Below are positions 46,190 through 54,758 of a DNA stretch of 64,000 nucleotides, in pieces. Where the stretch lies: positions 1,665,745 through 1,729,744 of the forward strand of contig OZ025210.1 in NCBI GenBank assembly GCA_964019055.1, written 5' to 3'. The notes under the pieces are model-generated. The model was not told the DNA's origin, ran no database searches, and was given only the letters and a program-made list of their open reading frames with translations. This DNA comes from Anthopleura xanthogrammica (Eukaryota; Cnidaria; Anthozoa; Actiniaria; Actiniidae). The position numbers were made by a program, and so were the translations under genes. The stretch's first letter is position 1. Each line of letters begins with the position of its first letter.

Positions 46190-48835
46190 CATCTTTATTT
46201 AAAACACGGTAACTCTATCAACTACAAATTACATAACAATTTTAGTTGGTCTACCTAGAGGCCGTAAACTTACAAAGCTAAAATCTTAATTACAATTACA
46301 CTATTTACAGTTTATGAATAAAAACATCAGATCCATGAAAAGGAATTGTCACTCGTTACTGGCACTAAAGTTGAGAGACTTTATTTTCTTTTTAAATCTT
46401 GATATTATTTGTTCAGTTTTTATGTCGTTAGGTAGAGATGGTAGGATGGATGGATGGATAGATGGATAGATGGATAGATGGATAGATGGATGGATGGATA
46501 GATGGATAGATGGATAGATGGATGGATAGATGGGTAGATGGATGGATATATGGATGGATGAATGGATGGATGGATAGATGAATGAATGAATGGATATATG
46601 GATGGATGAATGAATGGGACTTAACACTGGCATTTCTACAGAGTAGCTCTTCATCCTGAATACTTGCTGTTATACTTACTGCGCATGCTTGTCAGAATGC
46701 CACAGACCGCTGAGAAACACCAACGCGCAGTAGCCAAACATTTTGCTACCTTGGTATGTAATGCGCATGACACTATTAGTATGACGTCATATTCTTGTCA
46801 AAGTAACTTACTAATCAATATCTGTTCTTCACAGCAACGTAATTCTCACAATAAGATGTTTGGTGGATATCTGTTGGAGAAAGCATATGGCTTGTCATGG
46901 ACGAATGCTTGTTTGTTCAGGTATGACACATCGTTAGTGCTATCCCACGTGCCTCCTCTTTTCTTCCTCAAGTTCATTTACGGACCTCTCTCGCTACCAT
47001 GACATGTATATTCCCCATTTACAACACACAACACTCGACTCACATATTGATTTTTACGGAGAGAGGAAAACCGCAAAACCCTGTGAAAAACCCTCGTGGC
47101 AAGGGAGAGAAAAACACACCAAACAAACTCAACTCACATACGCGGGTCTGTCGAGAATCGAACGTGCGACCCCAGGCATGAACTATACAGCGATGAGAAA
47201 CAGCGTCGTAGAAGCGCATGCCACCCCTGCAGTGATCTACCATCAGTATCCTACTAGAGCCCTTCCATTGCCTCGCTAGGCGAACTTTTCAGTAGGTTTT
47301 AATAAGTACAATATGTGAATGTTTTAGCGGCAGCCGACCAGTCTTCAGGTCCATGGACGATATCTGGTTCCGCAAGAGTGTAGAGATCGGATCAATTGTT
47401 GAATTCACTTCACAGGTTGGTATTACTCTTGTAGATGTACCTCCACTAACGTCCACCTCCCCACAACGGCCACCTCCCCACAACGGCCACCTCTAGACCG
47501 AACGGCCAGGAAATTTTGTCCTGGTTACCCAAGACGCGGTTGATACATATACTGTAACTGAAACCTCTCCAGAACGACCACCTCTCTACAATGGACACAA
47601 AATTTTGTCCTGAAGGTGGTCGTTGTGTAGAGGTTCGACTGTATATCTTAAGGAAAATAATTCATTAATCTTCCTTCTAGATTGTCTACACACCGCTTCA
47701 GCCAACCAAACGTTTTCAAGTCATGGTAAGATCGAGGGAATTTGTGACGAAGGGGGAGAGGGGAAGGGGTAGTCCTGACGTTCGTCCCTACTTCCACACC
47801 ATACACAACCAGCCATTCACAACCTTCTCAATGCGTGCTTTACATTTATGATCAGTGGAGGACTTTGCAGGCTGTATATTAAGGCGCTATTAGCAGCCGT
47901 GCAGCTTCAGGGGAGTAGCCAAGGGGGCGGGGGGCTTACCATCCTGTGGGCCATTTTTTTGGTTGATGTTCTGAAAACTGGTTTTGGGGCCCCTAAGGCA
48001 AAATCCTGGATACGCCCCTGAGCTTACAATCTTATAAAACTATTTGTTTTTCTCAATGTTTTTTTGTAATTGATTGTGTTTGTGTGGTTGCAGACCGTTG
48101 CAGATGTAATCCAACCAACTACAGGAGAGGTATGCACTTTCAGAGATTTCCTTTCATTTTAGATCCGACTTTTCATCAAATGCCATCAACTGGTTTGCAT
48201 TTCTTATCTTTCTTTTTTCTCTCTCAAGCGTGAAACAACTAACGTCTTTTACTACACGTTTGAAAGCGAAAACAATGTTCGTTCTATCGCACCCAAGACC
48301 TACGCTGGTAAGAAACTGAATAGGTTCAGAGTACTAGTAGCCACTGAAGTAGGAGAAAGCAGGGAGATCCTCTGGAATAGATATCCCCTTGGGTGGTAAT
48401 CCCCTGGGATGGATCAGTATCCCCTGGGATGGATCAGTATCCCCTGGGGTGGATCAGTATCCCATGGGGTGATCATCTTCTTGGGTGGGTATCCCTGGGG
48501 TAGTTATCCCCTGGGATGGATGAGTATCCCTTAGGGTGTTTATCCGCTGGAGTGGGTATCCACCGTGTGGTGATTATCCCCTGGGATGGTTATCCCCTAG
48601 GGTGGGGTGGTTATCCCCTGAGGTAGTTGAGAGGGGAGGGACTAGCTTTTTTAGTGGGGCTGTCATTTCTTCATCTCACCAATCCCCCCACAGATATTGC
48701 AAACATTTCGGGAAAAATGTACTGAACCACAGGCTACCCATTCACAAGAAATGTGTTTTATTTTTTTGTGTTGCAGAAGCGATGCGATATCTTGATGGTA
48801 AGCGGCGATACGAGAAAAGACAAGCCACGAAGTAG
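42093..48835 (+). CDS. ACOT9: Acyl-CoA thioesterase 9-like, mitochondrial, 17 exons
   Basis: Hydrolyses acyl-CoA to fatty acid plus CoA; family members carry two hotdog domains and act in mitochondria. Exons: 42093-42154, 42375-42499, 43394 (or 43406)-43586, 43804-43841, 44138-44236, 44321-44368, 44663-44718, 45044-45117, 45303-45370, 45491-45599, 45896-45989, 46835-46920, 47328-47415, 47681-47725, 48094-48129, 48229-48307, 48777-48835. Every phase closes, giving about 450 residues (human about 440). Landmarks: Arg/Ser-rich presequence ([14 protein letters not shown]), [105 protein letters not shown] and [15 protein letters not shown]. Exon 3's acceptor is ambiguous and exon 9's donor (GTTACT) is weak. 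The first exon is duplicated at 36120. Confidence 0.9.
43080..43370 (+). repeat. Degenerate GGTCAGTGGGTG minisatellite in ACOT9 intron 2
   Basis: Irregular units of about 10-14 bases built from GGTCAGTGG, GTGGGTGG and GGTCATTGG. It sits immediately before exon 3 and may explain that exon's weak acceptor. Confidence 0.7.
44938..45029 (+). repeat. AAT trinucleotide microsatellite in ACOT9 intron 7
   Basis: About 30 AAT units with one short ACA interruption, ending 14 bases before exon 8's acceptor. Confidence 0.9.
45605..45875 (+). repeat. CCTTCC pyrimidine-rich tract in ACOT9 intron 10
   Basis: Nearly pure C/T sequence with CTTCCTCCCATCCTTCC units, filling intron 10 between exons 10 and 11. 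Pro/Ser/Phe-rich open frames over it are compositional. Confidence 0.85.
46018..46192 (+). repeat. GAAT, GGAC/GGAT and AAT microsatellites in ACOT9 intron 11
   Basis: Three arrays in succession: about nine GAAT units, then GGAT/GGAC units, then about 12 AAT units. Confidence 0.9.
46437..46618 (+). repeat. GGAT/AGAT tetranucleotide array in ACOT9 intron 11
   Basis: About 45 units of GGAT and AGAT with occasional GAAT. Open frames rich in Ile/His/Pro/Ser on the - strand are artefacts of it. Confidence 0.9.
47048..47240 (-). repeat. SINE-like dispersed repeat, 5' part, in ACOT9 intron 12
   Basis: On the - strand the copy starts with a good B-box (GCACGTTCGATTCTCGAC) and continues GTGAGTTGAGTTTGTTTGG, TCTCTCCCTTGCCACG and TTGCGGTTTTCCTCTC. 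The 3' tail with TTTCAGGGT is missing. Its preserved B-box makes it the clearest evidence that the family is tRNA-derived. Confidence 0.6.
47440..47645. repeat. Dispersed repeat with CCACCTC/GAGGTGG arms in ACOT9 intron 13
   Basis: CACCTCCCCACAACGGC is repeated in tandem. A second part has ACCACCTCTCTACAATGG against TCGTTGTGTAGAGG, with AAATTTTGTCCTG on either side. It looks like an inverted-repeat element or two nested copies of one. Confidence 0.5.
48380..48632 (+). repeat. 20-bp TATCCCCTGGGATGGATCAG minisatellite in the last ACOT9 intron
   Basis: About 11 units. Three near the start are almost perfect (GGATCAGTATCCCCTGGGAT); later ones diverge in length and sequence. Confidence 0.85.
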
Positions 48836-50302
48836 TAAGCTATAATAGAATCAATGACTAGACTCCCTAAGATAACCACGTAAAATGGCGGTGCCGCCTC
48901 AATTTGAATCTTCATTCATTATTGAGTTGGCAGTTTTGTGTCAATCGATATATGGTATCTTTTTATGTAACTCTACAAATGGTTGGTCAACGTTTTTTTA
49001 GCTCAACCCTGTAAATATACTACCCCTACCCCCTACTCCCTACTCCCGAATTGAACTAGCCCCCCCCCCCCGGAAAGAGAGCACCCCCTTATCGTGGCAT
49101 AGCAGCGGCTGTTAATATATAATCTTTAAGCTCCCTTGCCGATAAGCTTCGTGTGCCACGTATAATACCAGAATAAGATAACTGATTGTCGGTCGGCTCG
49201 GGTTAGGGCGCTATTATCTCAAGCTGCTCTATAATCTCGCTTGCGCGATCTACCATTCGAGCAGGTGCTTAGCATTTGGTATCTATGACAACACCAGGTC
49301 GTCTTATCAACAAAGATCTTTGTTGATTGGTTGAAAAAAGGAATCCACAAAACAGAACACTCAGAAACTCTCTCCGGAATCTAGAAAAAAAGACAAGAGA
49401 AAGAAAAGGAAAAAGTGTTGGAAATTGGACGGAAAACGAATAGACATCATTCTTCTAGTTGAGCCGGGTTTCAAAACATTTCATTTTATAAAAAGTTATG
49501 TACCATTTTGTTAATCAATAGCGCACATTTTATTTGATGTTAAACAGTTTAAAAGGGGACAGCTTTTACTAAACCGGCGCGTCTTAAAAAAATTCATGCT
49601 ATAAAAATTTTTTGATTATTCGGTTTTCTCATGGAGGTGTAGAACTTCCGTTGCCTTTCAAGTGAAATACTCCAAATGTTTAGAGTAGAACAACAATAAA
49701 ACTTCCGAGAAAAATAGAGGCTTAAATTTGGTTTTATTGACGTGTTTATTGGCTTGGTTTTCAGGTGACTTAACGTAGTTCCGGACCCTTACTACTGCGC
49801 ATGCATTTCGCGCATCTTGGGTAAAGTGCGCACCGTCGGCTTCCATTGATACCAGCCTCGTAGCTGAAGGAACTACCGACGTTAAATATAGTTTCTTTAC
49901 CTTTTTGTTTATCTCGTTTTTTATACTTATTTGCGTTGTTTTGAAAATTTATCTAAATAATATTTTTAATTTTGTTTTTGACTTGCATAACAATGATCTA
50001 TAAATGACAAGATTTCTAAGAAAATTCATTGATTAAGTCTTTCCGTTTTGAAAGAGAGATAAAAAACAAGGTTTCTCCTGCTTTAAACAGGTTTTATCTC
50101 AGTGGTTATAGCAGGTTATTCCTGTTAATCCCGTTAAGTGCCACTGCCTTGGCGGGCTAGTGTTGTTTTGGGGACTAGCCAATCCCAGCACTTTTGGGGT
50201 ATCTCCATATATTTCATTTATAATTACGTTTGAGCCCCTTTTCTATATACGGTGTCTACAGCGATAGTAAGAAGATGATTACCCCCCCCCCCCCCCCCTT
50301 AC
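48836..50302. other. Between ACOT9 and the opsin, no supported gene
   Basis: The convergent 3' ends of ACOT9 (+) and the opsin (-) fall here. A poly-C run lies near 49060. The opsin's last exon should be here or further away. One candidate on the - strand has a CCTTCAG acceptor near 49873 with about 30 open codons of matching phase, but no resemblance to opsin tails. Confidence 0.4.
50282..50298. repeat. 17-base poly-C (poly-G on the opsin strand)
   Basis: On the - strand this homopolymer begins a few bases after the opsin exon 2 donor, reading AG then GTAAGG then the G-run. Such runs can form quadruplexes and are also prone to assembly error. Confidence 0.9.
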
Positions 50303-51935
50303 CTGCGACTCGCTAATGCATACACGATGGGGCTGAAGATGCAGCTACTCTTTGCCACCAGGGCGGGTATGATCGCGGCATCATTTTCGATCAAGTAGGC
50401 TTTTCCTGCTATTGTGATGATACTACAGATACAGTAGGGAAGCCAGAGTAAACTGAAAGTAATAGTTGAAGCCATCACCATTCGACTCTTTGACCTACAA
50501 AACAACAAATCGACTTCAGCTGTACATTACAGTCAAACCACAGGGAGCCCAATTCAGATAAAAGTAAAAGGTGCAAATAAAATCGGGAAAAAATCAACTT
50601 TATTATTTTTTAATTCAAGTCCAACATAATGTCCTCTATAATACGAACGAGCAAAATAAATCCGTAAGAAATGCAGTAGAACATTTTTATTCGCGCGCGC
50701 CTTTGTTTTCCTATATAATTCCCCTATGGTATCTAATGTGTGGATTTGTGTCAATATATAAAAATGTTCTAGAGTACAAACACTAAAAGTGTGCAATACT
50801 TTGCACTATTTACCACTAAATAGTGTTGATTAAACAATAGAGAACAATAGAATTAGCATAATTTACCAGTATTTAGTGGTATTTATGTTGCACACTTTTA
50901 GTGTTTGTACTCTAGTGCATTTTTTCAAGTTTTTTTCGAATTTTACAAAAATGGCTGAAATGGGACATGTGAATTTCAAATTAGGCTACGATTTAAATGA
51001 TCTCGACGCCAGACGCGAAGACCGCGGTTTGTCTGAGAAAAAACATGTGGTTGTTGGCAAAAGTTTTCGCTGTAATAATATGTGAAACTTAGAAGAAAAG
51101 CATTGATAAAATGTTGGCAATAAGGTGAAAATCCAATTTATGTGTAACTAAAACATTTCCCAACCACCAAATATTTTTTCTCATTTTTTTCATATTTTTT
51201 TCATTTTTTCTTTATTTTTTCATTTTTCATTTTTAACTTAGTTAATGAACTATCAGTATGTTACCTGTATGTAGCTCTGTTCCTCAAGACAAGTGTCGAC
51301 GAGGTACTTTCAACCTGCTGATACGAACGCTTCCATAGCTTCATGAAACTGCGTACCTGGATGCTTACAGGGAAAACATAAGCAAGTACTGTCAACAAAG
51401 CGAGATATGCGACGTCTTTGGGAGCTCGAGCCGTCCAATTCGGCGCGCAATTGATTCCACCAGGTTCTAGTGTGATCTCGCTCCATCCTGTAACAGCTGG
51501 TAGCATACAGAATCCAGCATAAGTCCAAGTTAATAGCACAATTAGATTCTCTTTCAACGGGCCGAAGAGCTTGCTGAGGACTTGAACTTCCGACATGTTT
51601 ATGAAGTAAATGATCTTGGCTTCGATGCAGACGAGGGTAATGATCATGGTGATGGTTGTTACTGTTACTTGGGCGCCTGTAGCGATGCATCCCACACGGC
51701 CAAACAGCCATTTCTTGTGGAAAGCTGACACCATAATCAGGGGGAATTCCCATACGATCATGATGAGGTTGGCAACAACTATGTTGAGGAAGAGTTTGTT
51801 CAGAGTCATTTGGCGGAATTTTTTTCGAGTGAATACGAAAAATGCGACGATCTGCGACGTAACTCCTAGGAGGAGCATTGAGATTACCATGATCGCGTAC
51901 ACTAAATATCCCTCATCACTAAATTGAACTGTCAT
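50303..51935 (-). CDS. Opsin, cnidarian type, retinal lysine present (3' end unresolved)
   Basis: Light-sensing class A GPCR of the membrane. Exons 51265-51935 and 50303-50494 on the - strand. Exon 2 ends ASRR in phase 2 at a GTAAGG donor, so a C-terminal exon is missing from this model. TM1-TM5 are in exon 1 and TM6-TM7 in exon 2. The key residue is the lysine in VAKSSCIFSPIVY (codon 50350-50352), seven residues before the TM7 proline, where retinal binds in opsins. Loop 2 reads GWSEITLEPGGINC, with Glu six residues before the Cys, the position of counterion Glu181. The Glu113 position (GCIAT) is Thr. The E/DRY position reads KII, so the usual Arg is absent, and NPxxY is SPIVY. ATG 51935 sits in GCCATGAC. 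A CCAAT and TATA-like pair lies about 115-130 bases upstream. The neighbour at 54.8 kb is a paralogue. Confidence 0.85.
50769..50915. repeat. Fold-back (MITE-like) element inside the opsin intron
   Basis: Perfect-looking arms: CTAGAGTACAAACACTAAAA then GTGTGCAA at left, matched at right by TTGCACAC then TTTTAGTGTTTGTACTCTAG. An inner pair (ACCACTAAATA/TATTTAGTGGT) extends the stem. Insertion in the intron between opsin exons leaves the coding sequence untouched. Confidence 0.85.
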
Positions 51936-52049
51936 GGCTTTAGAATTCGAATGGCAATCTCTTACAAGCTTTCGGCCGTCGTCGATATTGCTACAAGCAC
52001 AGCTCTTAATACTTGTTCAAGTTCGTTTCTTGCAAGCTTACCAGACGCT

Positions 52050-52075
52050 GTCCATATATATAGCCATTGGACCCG
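52050..52075 (-). promoter_or_regulatory. CCAAT and TATA-like box of the opsin
   Basis: On the - strand the sequence reads GTCCAATGGCTATATATATGGA, about 115-135 bases upstream of the opsin ATG. Spacing suggests a transcription start near 52025. Confidence 0.45.
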
Positions 52076-52140
52076 AAAATTAGAGATCTCCTTACGAAAG
52101 GTAATAGGACAAACCGGGAATGCTGGTTATATAACTCCTT

Positions 52141-53647
52141 GAACAACTGAGGATGTGACCTCTGGGAGCCAGACAAGGCGATGGAACTGACGAAATACAG
52201 TTCTCACATAAAATCCAGGGATACTATTGGTTATCTTGATGTGAAAGGGACAGCTTGTATCACGTCCAGTGGAAAAAACAATACGATTGATTCTACTGGA
52301 ATAGCGTAAATGGTGTCATCCGAGACCCAATAAGAAAGGGAGGCGTGGGCTTTATTCGTTACGAATATTTTGGTTGAATCCCACAAGTGTCATAATTCCG
52401 GCATGACGTATACATGAAAGGTTTTTTTTTTTTTTTTTGGAATTGCTCTAAAAAAATCACGAAACCTGCGTTAAATTCTGCATTTAAACTTAATTTTGAT
52501 CATTCTTTCCATCAAAACACCACATAAATAGCGAGAGACTATACCGCTACGCCATCCTTGATTCCGCTCACGTTTTTAGATTTCTTCAATAAATTAAAGT
52601 CATTATTCATTTTGTTGGAGCTAGGACTCTACGAATGTTCTACGATTCTTTTTTTTAGAATTAAACTGTGAAAAGGTGTCAAAGAACATTAAAAAAGCAT
52701 TTATTGTTTTCTCTCAAGGTACGAAGTATATCTGTTCATTTTGCTTGTCTTAGATGAGGGCACGTAACATAGATTCCTGATTCTTCGATTGGACCGTAAG
52801 CACATGAAAACATCTAGATATAAGGCAAGTCTTCGCTGGACTATAAAAATAGGGAAAAAATACCAGTGTTTAAAGCCTGGTTCACACGAGCAACGCAAAT
52901 GCAAGAAAATTAAGATACGCATGCGCAGTAGGCTTGTTTACATTCAAAAACATTTTTGTTCTTGCGTTTGCACTTGCGTTGCTCGTATGAACCAGGTTTG
53001 AAAGCTAAAGCTCCCTTCAGAGATTTTAGCATTAGCATCAAACCTTAACTGCATTAGAATTTTCATAAGATAATGTGCTGGTATGGGATTTTTCAAGAGA
53101 GCATAAATATGCTCTCTCGGATTTTTTGGTTTCGTTGGAGCTGGTGAAGTTCAGGAACGAACGAACAAACAAATGGATAAATAATTAGATGAAGGAACAA
53201 ATGGATAAACAATTGATAGAGTAAAGGGGTGATTAGATTAATGAATTATGATAGCATAGAATAACAGGGAAATTATATAGGAAAACAAAGGCGTGAACAA
53301 ATGTTGTAGTGCATTTTTTTATTGATTTTTTTACACTCATCTGTGTTATATAGGATGTGATCGTGATCTTGAATTTTAAAAGAATAATTGAAGTTGATTT
53401 CCCCCGAATTTTATTTTCACCTTTCATTTTTATCTGTGGTATGAATGAATGTGCATCTATGGAAATGAAAAAAGCAATGCAGTTAGATCAATTAAGAAAT
53501 TAGGACGTGAAAACCTTTCTAAACATCGCATATAATACGTCTTTCTCATGGACTCATTGGAAAAAAATACAGAATTCAAAGGCAAGAAAAACAACCTGGA
53601 TAAATAACTTTTAAATTGAAAAAATACTCAGTAAATCAATCCCTTAG
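52141..53647. other. Between the divergent opsin genes, no supported gene
   Basis: AT-rich, with a poly-T run near 52420 and a fold-back element at 52876-52996. Regulatory sequence for both receptors may lie here. Confidence 0.4.
52876..52996. repeat. Fold-back (MITE-like) element
   Basis: Left arm CCTGGTTCACACGAGCAACG then CAA; right arm TTG then CGTTGCTCGTATGAACCAGG. The inner stem TGCAAGAA/TTCTTGC adds pairing. About 45 bases of loop include GCATGCGCA. Confidence 0.85.
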
Positions 53648-53932
53648 ATGTTTATCATGACGTTTACTGAACGGGCGGATATCGTGCCTTTTATGTCTAT
53701 ATTTTTATATTTTATAAAAACGTCGATTTACCAAATACTAAAGGATTTACGGGTCGAAAAAGTTTTAAAATTATATGAAAAGCAACAACGGAAAAAGGCT
53801 GGTCAGTTTGTCAACCAAGATTTGGAAGAAAAAAAAGGAAAAATAAACGATAAGAAAAACAAGTTTGAAACGAGTCTGGATTCAAGACGAATGAAATTAG
53901 CGAAATTAAACAACTTCAGAGACAATAATTAA
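53648..53932 (+). CDS. Uncertain small Lys-rich open frame
   Basis: 94 codons from a true ATG to TAA. It starts with a hydrophobic segment (IVPFMSIFLYFIKTSIY), followed by a Lys/Glu-rich, probably coiled-coil part (VLKLYEKQQRKKAGQ, DLEEKKGKINDKKNK). No family is recognised. It lies alone between the two opsin genes in AT-rich sequence where Lys-rich frames arise easily. It may be a small membrane-anchored protein or chance. Confidence 0.2.
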   Translation: MFIMTFTERADIVPFMSIFLYFIKTSIYQILKDLRVEKVLKLYEKQQRKKAGQFVNQDLEEKKGKINDKKNKFETSLDSRRMKLAKLNNFRDNN

Positions 53933-54689
53933 AATATAGATAGTTTAATAGATTTTTTTTTAAATCGGAAGTTTCTATAAAGAGAAAGACGAAAAATACG
54001 GTAAAATAAAAAAAGTTTGGCTTAGTGCGTTAAAATAACTTTATAAAGGTTGAGAACCATTAAAATGAAAATTAGTAAGTCTTTTGACATCCAAGCGAAG
54101 GAAATATCAGCAGAAAAATACGGTAGTTTCACTTCTTTTCATATCGTGTACCCGGCCTACATATCACTCTAGAGATCATCAAAGAATGTCACAAAATACA
54201 TACGTGTTTTTCTTTCGCTATGGTTTTCAAGCTCTCCATTTGCGATTTTTGATACTGATTAAGATTATCCCGTAGGCGTTTTAACAGGTTAAACTAAAAA
54301 CTCAGCTTGATGGCTCTAAACCCCTTGATATTTATCGTCTAATATAAGTCGCGCTATCCTGGTTGTTGCCTTATATAGACGACGGGCGCCAACGGACAAA
54401 GATATTTCTAAAATCGTCGCGAAAACAGAAGTTATATTTCGAAGGCGGTAAATCTTGATCTTCTAGCTTCTTTCGAATCCTTTGTATTTACTCTTTATGC
54501 TCAAGTGGCTTTTGGTTCAATACGACTGGGAGAATTGTACTAAGTTTTCAACTTCAGAAGATATCAGTTCGTATTATCAGGATTATTTCAACTATTCAGT
54601 AACTCAGAAACACAACTCGCAATTTTCTCAGCGAAGTTTTTCTGAAAGAAACCACTGCGAGACCCAGGATTTGTCACTTAAAATCTGGT

Positions 54690-54756
54690 TATAAAAGACC
54701 GGGTTTTTTTCCTTCATACTCGTTTATACTCGTTTATACTCGTTTATACTCGTTTA
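54690..54756 (+). promoter_or_regulatory. TATA box and 10-bp tandem repeat before the opsin-like gene
   Basis: TATAAAAG at 54690-54697 lies 69 bases before the ATG, giving a start near 54720. Directly at that point CGTTTATACT is repeated in tandem, about four units, running up to the ATG. The 5' untranslated region would be made almost wholly of this repeat. Confidence 0.55.
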
Positions 54757-54758
54757 GA

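Noticed and set aside
51310..51927. Other open frames over opsin exon 1
   Set aside because: Shadows of the opsin, which has clear family motifs in its own frame.
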